From: Callorhinus ursinus
Lineage: Eukaryota; Chordata; Mammalia; Carnivora; Otariidae
Assembly (NCBI RefSeq): GCF_003265705.1
Contig: NW_020312935.1
Location: 5,922,245 to 5,986,244, forward strand
Direction: 5' to 3'
Length of the DNA: 64,000 nt
Shown here piece by piece: positions 1 through 12,059 of this stretch. Each line of letters opens with the position of its first letter. The stretch's first letter is position 1. Below the pieces are notes generated by a model. That model was not told the DNA's origin, did not search any database, and worked only from the letters and a program-made list of their open reading frames with translations. A program made the translations under genes and the position numbers.

Positions 1-49
<49 letters not shown>
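1..49. repeat. (TG)n microsatellite at the window edge
   Basis: An uninterrupted run of TG dinucleotides opens the window, so its true length is unknown. It runs directly into antisense L1 sequence. At the matching place the sense L1 3' region carries TACACACA next to GATGTGG, so this tract probably grew from that L1 motif. Confidence 0.95.
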
Positions 50-51
<2 letters not shown>

Positions 52-330
52 CACATCTTCTTTACCCATTCATCTGTTGATGGACATCTAGGCTTTTTTC
101 ATAGTTTAGTCAATTGTGGACACTGCTGCTATAAACACTGGGGTGCATGTGCCCCTTTGGATCACTACATTTGTATCTTTGAGGTAAATACCCAGTAGTG
201 CAATTGCTGGGTCATAGGGTAGCTCTATTTTCATCTTTTTGAGGAACCTCTATACTGTTTTCCAGAGTGACTGCACCAGCTTGCATTCCCACCAACAGTG
301 TAGGAGACAAACATCAATTTCTATCATACA
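50..330 (-). mobile_element. L1 LINE 3' fragment, antisense
   Basis: On the minus strand this reads as the familiar end of mammalian L1 ORF2 (motifs TGGGAATGCAAGCTGGTGCA, then ATGTCCATCAACAGATGAATGG). It is a 5'-truncated, non-coding fragment lying in the DUS2 intron. Similar sense-strand pieces occur near 17.3 kb and 42.3 kb. Confidence 0.75.
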
Positions 331-431
331 TAAAATTCTATTTTTATAGAAGAGACCACCCTAACTTTGCCATGATCGGTGCCTTCTATTTCCTAAATAT
401 ATCTCCATTATATAGTTAAGAATATAATCTT

Positions 432-624
432 GGGGTGCCTGGGTGGCTCAGTTGGTTAAGCGACTGCCTTCGGCTCAGGTCATGATCCTGGAGTCCTGGG
501 ATCGAGTCCCGCATCAGGCTCCCTGCTCAGCGGGGAGCCTGCTTCTCCCTCTGACCCTCCCCCCCCCATGCTCTCTCTCTTTCTCTCTCTCAAATACATA
601 AAATCTTTAAAAAAATTTAAAAAA
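432..624 (+). repeat. CAN-SINE (tRNA-Lys-derived), full length
   Basis: The head GGGGTGCCTGGGTGGCTCAG contains the pol III A box. It is followed by the GATCGAGTCCCGCATC B-box region, a CT-rich stretch and an A-rich tail. This is the standard architecture used to call the other SINEs in this list. It abuts a second copy. Confidence 0.93.
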
Positions 625-627
625 CTA

Positions 628-827
628 GGGGTGCCTGGGTGGCTCAGTCGTTAAGCGTCTGCCTTCGGCTCAGGTCATGATCCCAGGGTCCTGGGATTGA
701 GCCCCACATCGGGCTCCCTGCTCGGCGGGAAGCCTGCTTCTCCCTCTCCCACTCCCGCTGCTTGTGTTCCCTCTCTCACTGTGTCTCTTTCTCTGTCAAA
801 TAAATAAATAAAATCTTAAAAAAAAAA
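628..827 (+). repeat. CAN-SINE, full length
   Basis: Second member of a head-to-tail pair. It ends in AAATAAATAAATAAAATCTT plus poly-A. Confidence 0.93.
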
Positions 828-960
828 TAGACAACCTTTAAAAAAAATTTAAAAAACTAATTTAGATTTTAGCTTAACTGAAAATTAAGGCCATTTGTAA
901 GTCATTTTTTCTTCAAATGACTACCCAATTTTCTGAACAACATTTTATTTTGTTTCTATT

Positions 961-1083
961 TTATTTTACTTTATTTATTTATTTTATTTCAAAGTAGGCT
1001 CCATGCCCAATGTGGGGCTTGAACTCAAAAAACCCTGATATCAAGAGTCGCATGCTCTCCCAACTAAGCCTGCCAGTCACCCC
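961..1083 (-). repeat. Older SINE-C type fragment
   Basis: The core CCAATGTGGGGCTTGAACTC is the reverse complement of the older carnivoran tRNA-SINE ending GGGTGTAGAGATTACTT. It has no CT-rich domain, unlike the younger copies. Confidence 0.75.
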
Positions 1084-1109
1084 ATATCATTTAATTTTAA
1101 AATGCCTTA

Positions 1110-1338
1110 GGGGCACCTGGGTGACTCGGTCAGTTAAGCATCCAACCCTTGATCTCAGCTCAGGTCTTGATCTCAGCTTAGGTCTTAATCTCAGGGTAGT
1201 GAGTTCAAGCCCTGCGTTGGGCCCCACCCAGCATGAAGCCTATAAATAAATAAATTAATTAATTAATAATAAACAAATAATAAATAAATAAATAATAAAT
1301 AATAAATAAATAACAAACAAACAAACAAATAAATAAAT
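1110..1338 (+). repeat. CAN-SINE with expanded AT-rich tail
   Basis: The body is followed by an unusually long AATAAATAA-type tail (about 1,241-1,338). The direct repeat AAATGCCTTA at 1,100-1,109 and 1,339-1,348 marks the target-site duplication. Confidence 0.9.
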
Positions 1339-1726
1339 AAATGCCTTATCGTGTATGGGCTTATTCTTTCTTGTCTGTCATGTGTTGTTTCTGTATCTGA
1401 AATATGCCCTGCCAACTTCATCTTCTCCATTCCTCTTGGCTTGCTGTCTCTGTCTGACCTGATCATAACATTTATCCCCAGTTTATCACCAGTGCCTCTC
1501 CATGACACCTGTGTACCCCCAGCTCTGGTATATCCTGGTACTTTTTTTTCATTTCTAGTTTGGTTGAAGGATCTTTTGTATATCCCTTATTTTCAGAAAC
1601 ACAAGTATACTCAGATTGAAAAACTACACAATTCCCCACCTCAAAAAAAAAAAAAAAACAAAGCCAAAATGAATAATGGGAGGCCCTGAAGGATAAGAAG
1701 GGCAGAAGGGATAGAAAGAATACTTG

Positions 1727-1932
1727 GTTTTGGTTTTGGTTTTGTTTTGTTTTTTAAGATTTTGTTTATTTATTTGACAGAGAGAGAGCGAGCACAAGCA
1801 GGTGGAGTGGCAGAGGGAGAAGCAGGCTCCCCGCTGAGCAAGGAGCCCAACATGGGACTTGATCCCAGGACCCTAGGATTATGACTGGAGCAGAAGGCAG
1901 ACACTCAACTGACTGAGCCACGCAGGTGCCCC
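1727..1932 (-). repeat. CAN-SINE, minus strand
   Basis: A T-rich tract stands at the left and GTGCCCC at the right. The near-perfect target duplication TAGAAAGAATACTTG / TAGAAAGAATATTTG occurs at 1,712-1,726 and 1,933-1,947. The insertion is next to the L1 element that starts near 1,933. Confidence 0.92.
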
Positions 1933-2171
1933 TAGAAAGAATATTTGAAGAAATAGTGGCAGAAAATTTCCCAAATTTGATGAAAAACATTAACCCGTAC
2001 ATCTAAGAAGCTCAACAAACTCCTAGGAAAAAAACCTCAAAGACACCCACACCTACACACAAATAATCAAACTGCTGAAAACCAAAGACAAAGAGAATCT
2101 TGAAAACAGCAAGAGAGAAGTGACTTACCACATACAAGGGATCCTCGATAAGATTAACAACTGATTTCTCA

Positions 2172-2375
2172 GGGCGCCTGGGTGGCTCAGCCAGTTAAGC
2201 ATCTGCCTTCGGCTCAGGTCATGATCCCAGGGTCCTGGGATCGAGCCTCGCATCGGGCTCCCTGCTCCACAGGAAGCCTGCTTCTCCCTCTCCCACTCCC
2301 CCTGCTTGTGTTCCCTCTCTTGCTGTCTCTCTCTGTCAAATAAATAAATAAAATCTCTAAAAAATTAAAAAAAAA
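2172..2375 (+). repeat. CAN-SINE nested in L1
   Basis: Bounded by a 17-bp target duplication with one mismatch, TAACAACTGATTTCTCA at 2,155-2,171 and TAACAACTGATGTCTCA at 2,376-2,392. Confidence 0.95.
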
Positions 2376-2759
2376 TAACAACTGATGTCTCATAAGAAAT
2401 GATGAAGGCCAGAAGGAAACAAGGAGGCAAAGACTTGCACACTGAAAACTACAAAATATTGTTCAAAGAAATTAAAGGAGATCTAAATAAATGAAAAGAC
2501 ATCTTATGATCATGGATTGGAAGAATTAATATTGTTAAAATGGAAATATTCTCCAAACTGAGCTATAGATTCAACACAAACCCTATCAAAACCCTAGATG
2601 CTCTTTTTGCAGAAATTGATAAGCTGATCCTAAAATTCATATAGAAGTGCAAGGACACAGAGTAGACAAAACAATCTTGAAAAAGAAAAACAAACTTGGA
2701 ACATTTATACTTCCTAATCTCAAAACCTACTCCCAAGCTACAATAATCAAGACTGTATG

Positions 2760-2954
2760 TTGGGACACCTGGGTGGCTCAGTTGGTTAAGTGTCCAACTC
2801 TTTGATTTCAGCTCAGGTCATGATCTCACAGTCGTAAGATCGAGCCCCATGTCGGGCTCTGTGCTAGGCATGGAGTCTGCTTAAGATTCTCTCTCTCTCT
2901 CCCTCTTCCCCTCCCCTCCACTCTCTTCAGGCTCGCACTCTCCCTCAAAAAAAA
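2760..2954 (+). repeat. CAN-SINE nested in L1
   Basis: The body is older and more diverged (AACTCTTTGATTTCAGCTC). The flanking duplication is AGACTGTATG / AGACTGTGTG at 2,750-2,759 and 2,955-2,964. Confidence 0.9.
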
Positions 2955-3348
2955 AGACTGTGTGGTACTGTCTAAAGGATACAGATATAGGCCAGTGGAA
3001 TAGAATTGAGAATCCAGATACAAACCAAAACATCTATAATCAACTGGTTTTTGACAAGAGTACCAAGATAATTTTGGGGGGAAAAATTATCTTTTCAATA
3101 AATAGTGCAAGAAAATGAATTTTGATGTGAGGTAGGCACCCTACCTCATATCACATACAAAAATTAACTGAAAATGCTTCCAAGACCTAAATGTAAGAGC
3201 CAAAACTATAAAATTCATAGAAGAAAATACAAATATAAGTCTTTGTGACCTTAGATTAGGCAATAATTCTTAGAGAGGATACCAAAAGTAGAAACAACAA
3301 AAGAAAAAAATAAGATAAATTGGATCTCATCAAAATTTAAAAACTTCT

Positions 3349-3562
3349 GGGCACCTGGGTGGCTCAGTTGGTTAAGCGACTGCCTTCAGCTCAGGTCATG
3401 ATCCAGCAGTCCCTGGATCGAGTCCCGCATCGGGCTCCCTGCTCGGCAGAGAGTCTGCTTCTCCCTCTGACCCTCCCCCCTCTCATGTGCTCTCTCCCTC
3501 TCTCTCTCTCATTCTCTCTGTCTCAACTAAATAAATTTAAAAAAAAATCTTAAAAAAAAAAA
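3349..3562 (+). repeat. CAN-SINE nested in L1
   Basis: The target duplication AAAATTTAAAAACTTCT at 3,332-3,348 reappears as CAAAATTTAAAACTTCT at 3,563-3,579. Confidence 0.93.
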
Positions 3563-4547
3563 CAAAATTTAAAACTTCTATGTATCAAAGTATACTACCA
3601 ATAAAGTGAAAAGAAAACTCACAGAATGGGAGAAAATATTTGCAAATCATCTATCTAATAAAGGTCCAGTATCCAGACTATACAAAGAACTCTTACAATT
3701 CTTAGAATAAACAGACAAAAACCCGAGTAAAAAATGGGCATAGATATTTATTAGACATTTCTCCAAAGAAGATATACAAATGGCCAATAAACAAGGAAAA
3801 GATGCTCAACTTCATTAATCATTAGGGAAATGCAAAAACCACTATGAGATACCACTTCATAGCCACTGGGATGGCCAAAATCAAAAAGACAAATAAGTGT
3901 TGGCAAAGTTGTGGAGAAACTGGAAACATCATACTGGTGAGAATGTAAAATTGTACAGCTGCTTCAGAAAACAGTCTGGCATTTTCTCAAACAGTTAAAC
4001 ACAGAGTTACGATATGATCTAGGAATTCTGCTCCTAGGTATATATACCCAAGAGGAATATACACAAATGTTCATAGCAGCATGGTTCATAATAGCCAAAA
4101 GGTAGAAATAATCCAAATATCCATCAATTGAATGGATAACCAAATTGTGGCATACATACACAATTAATTATTAGTCAACCACTAAAAGGAACAAAGTACT
4201 GATACATGCAATGACATGGATGAACCTTAGGAATATTATGCTAAGTGAAAGAAACCAGGCATAAATGACCATATAGTACGGTTCTATTTATATGAAATGT
4301 TTAAAACAGGCAAATTTATAGAAACAGAAAGTAGAATAGTGGTTTCCAAGGACTCAGGGAGGGAGAAATTGGGGAGGGACTGCTAACGGATATGAGGTTT
4401 CTTTTTGGTGTGACGAAAATGTTCAGCAGTTGATTGTGGTGATGGATGCACAATTCTATAAACATAACCAAAAGCCACTGAATTGTACAATTTGAATTGG
4501 TGAATTATATGGCATGTGTGAACCATATCTCAATAAAGGTGTTAAAA

Positions 4548-4652
4548 GGGGAGCCTGGCTGGCTTAGTCGGTAGAGCATGTGACTCTTAATCTCAGGGTT
4601 CTAAGTTCGAGCCCCATGTTGGAGGTAGAGATAATTTAAAAATAAAATCTTT
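4548..4652 (+). repeat. Older tRNA-SINE
   Basis: Short form without a CT-rich domain: AGCCTGGCTGGCTTAGTCGG, then GGTTCTAAGTTCGAGCCCCA, then an ATAAAATCTT end. It resembles tRNA boxes A and B but cannot fold as a tRNA, because the 3' acceptor stem is absent. Confidence 0.8.
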
Positions 4653-4839
4653 TTTTTAAAGATTTTATTTATTTATTTGAGAGAGAGAAAGCATGAGTGG
4701 GAGGGGAGGGGCATAGTGAGAGGAAGAAGCAGACTCTCTGCTAAGCAGGGAACTAGCCACCAGGCTGGATCCCAGGACCTTAGGATCATGACCTAAGCCG
4801 AAGGCAGACACTTAACCAACTAAGCCGCCCAGGTGACCC
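4653..4839 (-). repeat. CAN-SINE inserted in the tail of an older SINE
   Basis: A perfect 16-bp target duplication TAAAAATAAAATCTTT flanks it (4,637-4,652 and 4,840-4,855), showing that it landed in the A-rich tail of the element at 4,548. Confidence 0.93.
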
Positions 4840-4867
4840 TAAAAATAAAATCTTTAAAAAAAATGTC

Positions 4868-5059
4868 GGGGCACCTGGGTGGCTCAGTCGTTAAGCGTCT
4901 GCCTTCAGCTCTGGTCATGATCCCAGGGTTCTGGGATCAAGCTCTGCATAGAGCTCCCTGCTCAGCGGGAAGCCTGCTTCTCCTTCTCCCACTCCCCCTG
5001 CTTGTGTTCCCTCTCTCACTGTGTCTCTCTCTGTCAAATAAATTAAAAAAAAAAAAAAA
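4868..5059 (+). repeat. CAN-SINE
   Basis: Full-length copy ending in poly-A. Third member of a SINE cluster at 4.5-5.3 kb. Confidence 0.93.
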
Positions 5060-5096
5060 CTTAAAATAATAATAAAAAAATTTTTTTTAAATGTTA

Positions 5097-5283
5097 GGGC
5101 GCCTGGCCAGCTAAGTCAGTTAAGCATCTGTCTTCAGCTGATCTTCGTGATCCTGGGGTCCTGGGATGGAGCCCCACATCAGGCAGCAAGGAGTCTGCTT
5201 CACCTTCTGCCCCTCCCCCTGCTCATGCCTGCCCTCTCTCTCTCGCTTTGGCAAAAATAAATAAATAAAATCTTAAAAAAAAA
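5097..5283 (+). repeat. CAN-SINE, diverged
   Basis: The head is GGGCGCCTGGCCAGCTAAG. T-rich sequence followed by AAATGTTA occurs on both sides and may be its target duplication. Confidence 0.88.
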
Positions 5284-5599
5284 TTTTTTTAAATGTTAAA
5301 AAATGCTTAGAGGAACAATTTTGGGTCAACTGACAAAATTAGAACATGGAAGGTAGATTAAAAAAAAGTATTATATCAATGTTAAGTTTACTGAAGATAA
5401 TACCTATATCATAACTGTATAGAAGATGCCTGTATCATAACTGTATAGAAGAATCATAACTTGATTCTGGGAAAATATCAATGAAGTACTTGAGAAGTAA
5501 ATTATAATGTATGAAACTTATTCCAATAGTTAAGGAGAATGCATAAAACTAATGAAATACTGTGTGTCAACCGTACTTCAGCTTAAAAAATTAGTTAAG

Positions 5600-5801
5600 G
5601 GGGAGACAGGGTGGCTCAGTCGATTAAGCGTCTGCTTTCAGCTCAGGTCATGATCCTAGGGACCTGGGATAGAGCCCCGCATCAGGCTCCCTGCTCAGCG
5701 GGGAGTCTGCTTCTCCCTCTCCCCCTGCTGCTCCCCCCTGCTCGTGCTCTCTCTCTCTCTCTCAAAATAAATATATAAATAATCATTACAAAAAGTTTTT
5801 T
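5600..5801 (+). repeat. CAN-SINE
   Basis: Flanked by AAAAAATTAGTTAAGG and AAAAAATTAATTAAGG, a near-perfect target duplication. Confidence 0.9.
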
Positions 5802-6186
5802 AAAAAATTAATTAAGGAGAAAAACATATACATTAGATAGAACACAAATGATAAAACAAATCAAGCAAAAATGTTGACCATAGGTCAATCTGGGTATGGA
5901 TGTTCTCTATTACTGCAACTTTTTAATAATTTTTTTCCCTTTTAAAAAAATGTGTTATTTTTTACTGAAGTACAGACATACAACTTTTCTATAAATTTGA
6001 ATTCTTTTTTAAGTTTTAAGAAGTTACCCATTCTAGGCAAAGGACTTGAATAAAAATTTCTCCAAAGATGATACACCGATGGCCAACAAGCATATGAACA
6101 TACTCAACATCACTAATCATCAGAGATATGCAAATTAAAACCACAATGAGCTATCACCTGTCACCCATTAGGATGGTTATTATTAA

Positions 6187-6330
6187 ACAAAAGAAAGAAA
6201 GAAGGAAGGAAGGAAGGAAGGAAGGAAGGAAGGAAGGAAGGAAGGAAAGAAAAAGAAAGAAAGAAAGAAAGAGAGAGAAAGAAAGAAAGAAAGAGAAAGA
6301 AAGAAAGAAAAAAGAAAAGAACAAGTGTTA
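6187..6330. repeat. (AAGG)n / (AAAG)n microsatellite
   Basis: About a dozen GAAG/GAAGG units pass into AAAG and AGAGA-rich units. It interrupts an L1 body at the A-rich position TTATTAAACAAAAG. The Lys/Glu/Arg-rich reading frame over it is an artefact of the repeat. Confidence 0.93.
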
Positions 6331-6494
6331 GCAAGGACATGGAGAAATTGTGCACTGTTGGTAGGATTGTAAAATGGTGCAAATGCTAGGGCAAATAGTA
6401 CAGAGTTTCTTCCAAAAATTAAAAACAGAACTACCACCTGATCTAGCAATTCCACTTGTGGGTATATATATATATCCAAAAGAACTGAAAGCAA

Positions 6495-6692
6495 GGGGCG
6501 CCTGGGTGGCTCAGTCGTTAAGCGTCTGCCTTTGGCTCAGGTCATGATCCCAGGGTCCTGGGATCCAGCCCCACCATCGGGCTCCCCACTCAGCGGGAAG
6601 CCTGCTTCTCCCTCTCCCACTCCCCCCTGCTTGTGTTCCCTCTCTCACTCTGTCTCTCTCTGTCAAATAAATAAATAAAATCTTAAAAAAAA
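6495..6692 (+). repeat. CAN-SINE nested in L1, young-looking
   Basis: A perfect 18-bp target duplication AAAAGAACTGAAAGCAAG (6,477-6,494 and 6,693-6,710) and a clean poly-A tail suggest recent insertion. Confidence 0.96.
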
Positions 6693-9182
6693 AAAAGAAC
6701 TGAAAGCAAGATCTCAAAGAGATATTTGCATGCTTATGTTCACAGCAGCACTATTCAAAATAACCAAGAGGTGGAAGCACCCAAATGTCCATCCACCAAT
6801 GAATGTATAAACAGAATGGAGCAGATACATACAATGGACTATTATTCAGCCTACAAATGGAAGGAAATCCTGTCACATATTACAGCATGGATTAACCGTG
6901 AGGACATTATGCTAAGTGAAACAAGCCAGTCACAAAAAGACAAGTATCACATGCTTCCACTTCTAGGAGGTATCTAAAGTAGTCAAATTCTTGAAACAGA
7001 AAATAGAAGAGTGGTTACCAGGGGGTGGAGAGATGGGGTAAGGAGGAGTTGTTTTATGGGTACAGAGTTTCAGTTGTGCAAGATGAAAAGATTCTATAGA
7101 TCTGTTTCACAACTCAACACTACCAAAGTGCACATTCAAAAATGGTTAAGATGGTAAATTTTATGTTATGTGTTTTTTTACTACACACACACACAAATTT
7201 TAAGTATCCATTCTGGCAATCGGTCTCTTCAGAACACTGCCTCCTCCCTTGGTCTTGCTTAGAGAAAGGTTTAAGTCTAACAGGTAGATGTCCTCTCACA
7301 GTCTGGGCGACTGGAGTCCCCTTGTTTTTATAAAAAGGAATAAATAAGATCACATCTGAGGAACTCCTGGAAAACCCCTATCAATAAGGCAGAACTTAGT
7401 AGGGAATCACACTACTGCTCCCTTGACTTTTGCTGAGCTAGTTCATGCTTTCTTCACCTCCAGCTGCTGAGAGCTTTGCAGAGCTTTTAAGGAGGTGCCT
7501 GGTATTTCCTAGACCCTATACTCTGGTCCTATGAGGTGGGTGGGATGGTTTAACTAAATCCACAGCTGGACCGACCACCTCACATGAACCCAGGAAGATC
7601 ATCCGGGCAGCGGGCCTGCAGAGCAATGCTGGATCCACCAGGGGGCATCAGACACCATACTGTGCCACATCCAGTACTTGGCCCAGTCCCCAGCCACCTG
7701 CTCATGCTAAGCAAGGGTCCACTGGCCAGCCTGCCTCTGCTCTCCACAGGGGTTAGGCCTGGGGGGAAGGCCTAGGTGTCCTCTGGCAGAGGCTGGTTTG
7801 TTTATAAGCCATACTGACTCTGCCAGAGTAAATGCCCGTCAATCATGCCAAAGGGGGCATCACAAGCAAGAAAACAACAGCTAAGTTCTCTAGCACTTGC
7901 TTTTTGGTCCCTGTTCCTCACACTCTGAGTCCATGAGTCCTCGCAGTCCCTCACTGTCCCTGAGTCCTCACAGTCCTTCCTCCCAATCCTCTTCCAAATC
8001 CAAGAGGTTTTTCTGGAGGGCCAGGAGGGTGCTGGCTAAAAAAGGCTATACCTAACCCACAGCTGACTGCTTGGGGGCCTGAGTGGAGGCTCAAAGGATG
8101 AGTGACCAGATAAACAGAGCTCAGTGCACTACCACATTCCCCTGGGACTGGCCTCCGGACACAGGTTCCTCCCTCCCTGCCAGCACATTCTGGCAGCCTG
8201 GAAGGCTTATGGATGCCCAGCTCTCATTTCTTGGACCTCCTTGCCTCTATTTCAACAAACCCCTTAGAAGTCAGGTCCTTCACCTGTGACCCTAAACTCG
8301 GGAACCTCCCTTTCTGACTCCCACATCTGGACAACACATGCTCCCTCTCTCCCATTTCACCTTGCTAACTCCCTAGATGGCTCTGGCCCTGCCCAGCTGT
8401 AGATACTGGCAGGCCAATCCCAGCCATGAGCATCCCCCTGCCAGGTTTTGCAGCTCTCCTTCCCATAAAGCTGCAAACCAGCAATACTATGCAAACCTAG
8501 CTGCCAGGCAAATCTCCCAGTGCCCATTCCCCATAGGAACGGGGCCAAAATGCCCTCACTTTCTTTCCTCAGGTTCCCACCCCACTCCTGCCACCCTCAT
8601 CACTAACAGAGGACTGGCTTCCCACATCTTGTCAAACAAGCCTCTCAGGCAAACTACCTTGGCTTCCCTGCCTTCCATGGTTCCCCCACTGCCCTCCCTG
8701 CCCTATCTTGGAGGCAGGCCCCACCACCTCATCTAGAATCCTGCCCCTCCAAGTCCAGGCCCTACCCACCCCACACTGATTTGCTGAATCTTCAGGCCTC
8801 CCCTCACGGTAAGTGCTCTCTCTTATGTTGCAAACATACAAGTCACCTAGGAACAACTCCCTTCACCCAGCTCCCTTCATCTCCCCTACCTGTGTGTACT
8901 CTTATCTTCCCTTCACCTCTTGAATTCCTGAGGGGTAGTGGGCAGCTCTGTTTCTACTTCCTCATTTGCTGCTCACTCCGCAATCCGTCACCCCCACAAG
9001 AGTTCACATCTCTGTGCCATGGCTGTCCTCCAATCATCTGATTTTCAAATCAAACACCTTTCTGGTCTTTTTGCAATTGGATTTCTCTGCATCATCCGTC
9101 ACACTTGATAGACTTTGACTTTTGCCTTTCCTGACACACATTCTTCTTAATTTGCCTATTTCTCTCACACTCTTTTACTTTT

Positions 9183-9268
9183 TTTTAATTTTATTAAGTA
9201 GGTTCCACACCCAATGTGGGGCTTGAACTCACAACCCCAAGATCAAGACTGAGCCAGCCACACGCCCC
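9183..9268 (-). repeat. Older SINE-C type fragment
   Basis: The core CCAATGTGGGGCTTGAACTC is bounded by the 14-bp direct repeat ACTCTTTTACTTTT at 9,169-9,182 and 9,269-9,282. Confidence 0.85.
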
Positions 9269-9459
9269 ACTCTTTTACTTTTCTATCATACATTACTTAC
9301 CTATCCCCCCCGACACACACAAACACCCAGTAGGTTAGGGTCTTCCCAAGTTCCCTCTTAAGCTCACCCTTCATTCTATACGTGGCTTTCTTTTTAATTA
9401 AAGTTTTTATTTTGAGATAATTGGAGGTTCACATGCAGTTGTAAGAATGTGAGCTCCTA

Positions 9460-9597
9460 GGGGCACCAGACTGGCTCAGCTGGTTAAGCGTCCAACTCTT
9501 GATCTCAGCTCATGTCTTGATCTGAGGGTCGTGAGTTCAAGCCCCACATCAGTCCCTATATATGGGTGTAGAGCCTACTTAAAAAAAAAATAAAAAG
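9460..9597 (+). repeat. Older tRNA-SINE
   Basis: The sequence runs GGGGCACCAGACTGGCTCAG, then GTGAGTTCAAGCCCCACATC, then GGGTGTAGAGCCTACTT and poly-A. Confidence 0.85.
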
Positions 9598-10408
9598 AGC
9601 TCTTAAGTACTGTTTGCCCAACTTCCCCAATGGTAACATCTTACAAAACTATAGTATAACATCACAACCAGGATACTGACACTGATACAGTTAAGTCACA
9701 GAACAGTCCCATCACCACCAGGATTCCTTGGGCTGCCCTGCTATATAGCCACAGTCCCCATCCCACCACCAGTGCCATTTAAAGATAGAAATATATGAAG
9801 CACTTGAGTAGCTTCTTCTTCAACTTCTCACACACACTAGGGAGACATATCGGGACTGAGGACAGGGGGAAGTGCTCCAGATAATTCTGTTATATGCCCA
9901 GCTGAGAAACACTGCTCACACCTCCACACTCTCCAATATCAGCTACTTCTGTAATGCTGTTTTTCCTAGAAAATGCTTTTTAAACCTGGGTCTGAAGTCA
10001 CACTATTCTCCAGAGCAGCCAGGACGTAGGCAACCCACTAGCTACTACCACCAGAAAATCCTGTGGCTCCCAAAACCAACCCCACCCAGCTTCCCTGGTC
10101 CTTTTCCTCCTCTTTCTAACCTTGAGTTCATTCACGCACTGAATGTCTATTAACTCCTACAGAGGCGAGGGCGGTGACCTGACATGACACTCATCTAACC
10201 ACCCAGCCCAGGGATCCCACAATACCTCTGTGCTGCCCAAGCTCCTGGCCCTGAAGGACCCAGAGAACTCACAAGTGTCATGTTTGTCTCCCGCTGCCTT
10301 CAGGGAGTGCCTGTGAAGTGAGTGCCCATTTTGCCCCCCACAGACTCTTGACCACTCCCACCCACAGATAAGGAGCTTGCACTGGTGGAAAGCCTCCTGG
10401 GAAAATCA

Positions 10409-10940
<532 letters not shown>

Positions 10941-10944
10941 GCTG

Positions 10945-11096
10945 GGTAAAAATTTTTTTCCATTTTATTGAGATGTGATTGACATATAATGTATTAATTT
11001 AAGGTGTACAAACATAGTGATTTGATATACATATATGCTAGAAAATGATTACCACAATAAGTTAACATCTATCACCTCACATATTAATAAATTTTT
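10945..11096. mobile_element. L1-like 3' fragment, first part
   Basis: TTTATTGAGATGTGATTGAC and the following AT-rich sequence resemble an L1 3'UTR-type repeat. It appears to continue after the SINEs, at 11,630-11,737 and 11,938-11,980. Confidence 0.5.
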
Positions 11097-11099
11097 TTC

Positions 11100-11300
11100 G
11101 GGGCGCCTGGGTGGCTCAGTTGGTTGAGCAACTGCCTTCGGCTCAGGTCATGATCTCAGGGTCCTGGGATCGAGCCCCGCATCGGGCTCCCTGCTCCATG
11201 AGAAGCCTGCTTCTCCCTCTCCCACTCCCCCTGCTTGTGTTCCCTCTCTCTGTCAAATAAATAAATAAAATCTTTAAAAATAAATAAATAAATAAATAAT
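11100..11300 (+). repeat. CAN-SINE
   Basis: Full-length, with a long AAATA-repeat tail. First of three plus-strand SINEs in a row. Confidence 0.92.
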
Positions 11301-11340
11301 TTTTTTTCTTGTGATGAGAAGTTTTAGGATCTACTCTTAG

Positions 11341-11479
11341 CAGGGTGCCTGGGTGGCTCCGGGCTCTGCACTCAGCTCGTAGTCTGTCTGGGATTCTTTC
11401 CCCCTCTGCTCCTCCCCATGCTCTCACTTTCTCTCTCTCTCAAATAAATAAATAAATAAATAAAATCTTAAAAAAAAAT
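11341..11479 (+). repeat. CAN-SINE, internally deleted
   Basis: The head GGTGCCTGGGTGGCTC jumps directly to GGGCTCTGCACTCAGC, so the middle of the element is missing. Confidence 0.85.
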
Positions 11480-11489
11480 ATCCACTCTA

Positions 11490-11629
11490 GGGGCACCTGG
11501 GTGGCTCAGTCGATTAAGTGTCTGCCTTCGGCTCAGGTTATGATCCCGGGCTTCTCCCTCTCCCTCAGCCCCTCCTTCCCGCTATTCTTTCTCTCTCTCT
11601 CAAATAAATAAATCTTTAAAAAAAAAAAT
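11490..11629 (+). repeat. CAN-SINE, internally deleted
   Basis: The B-box to CT-domain segment is shortened (ATGATCCCGGGCTTCTCC). The sequences TCTACTCTTAGCA and TCTACTTTTAGCA bracket the pair of deleted copies. Confidence 0.85.
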
Positions 11630-11737
11630 CTACTTTTAGCAACTTTCAAATACATGATTTTGTCAACTATAGTTGCTATGCTATACATTACATCCCCAGA
11701 ACATATTTATCTTCTAACTGGAAGTTCATATCTTTTT

Positions 11738-11920
11738 TTCTTTTTTTTCTTAGAGAAAGAGAAAGAGAAGGGGGCGGGGAGGTGAGGAGGGAGAGGGACA
11801 AGCCGACTCCATGCTGAGCACAGAGCCCGACACAGGGCTCGATCCCACGACCCTGAGACCACGACCTGAGCCGAAATCAAGAGTCAGACATTTAACCGAC
11901 TGAGCCACCCAGGCGCCCCA
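11738..11920 (-). repeat. CAN-SINE, minus strand
   Basis: Perfect 17-bp target duplication GAAGTTCATATCTTTTT at 11,721-11,737 and 11,921-11,937. Confidence 0.94.
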
Positions 11921-12059
11921 GAAGTTCATATCTTTTTACCACCTTTATCCATATAACTCCATTCTCCCAGCAAGAAAAATATAAATAAATGGTACTTTAA
12001 CATTTTATAGTAAAATATAAAAATATTTATATGAAATATTTACATTAAAATATAAAATT

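Larger units (their letters stand above)
1933..4546 (+). mobile_element. L1 LINE remnant, split by three SINEs
   Basis: Sense-strand L1-like sequence, including GAATAGAATTGAGAATCCAG and the ORF2-end motif GCAAAAACCACTATGAGATACC, resumes after each SINE insertion (2,172-2,375; 2,760-2,954; 3,349-3,562). No long reading frame survives. It may merge more than one L1 copy. Confidence 0.8.
6010..7170 (+). mobile_element. L1 LINE 3' region, interrupted
   Basis: Sense L1 ORF2-end and 3'UTR sequence (GATATGCAAATTAAAACCAC; GGACATTATGCTAAGTGAAA). It is interrupted by an AAGG/AAAG microsatellite (6,187-6,330) and by a SINE (6,495-6,692), and ends near an ACACAC run at 7,183. Frames are broken. Confidence 0.82.

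Noticed and set aside
4548..4620. tRNA-like A and B boxes (also near 21,740, 41,825 and 53,240)
   Set aside because: They belong to old tRNA-derived SINEs. There is no complete cloverleaf or acceptor stem, so these are not tRNA genes.
3359..5069. Reading frames of 60-80 codons with the theme AQLVKRLPSAQVMI...LLLPLPLPLLVFPLSL, recurring at many places
   Set aside because: They are translations of CAN-SINE bodies (tRNA-like head plus CT-rich domain). The same peptide recurs wherever a SINE lies in that orientation.
6128..6494. Lys/Glu/Arg-rich and Phe/Leu/Ser-rich frames
   Set aside because: Produced by the AAGG/AAAG microsatellite on the two strands; no homologous protein is expected. The same applies to frames over 33,013-33,125.
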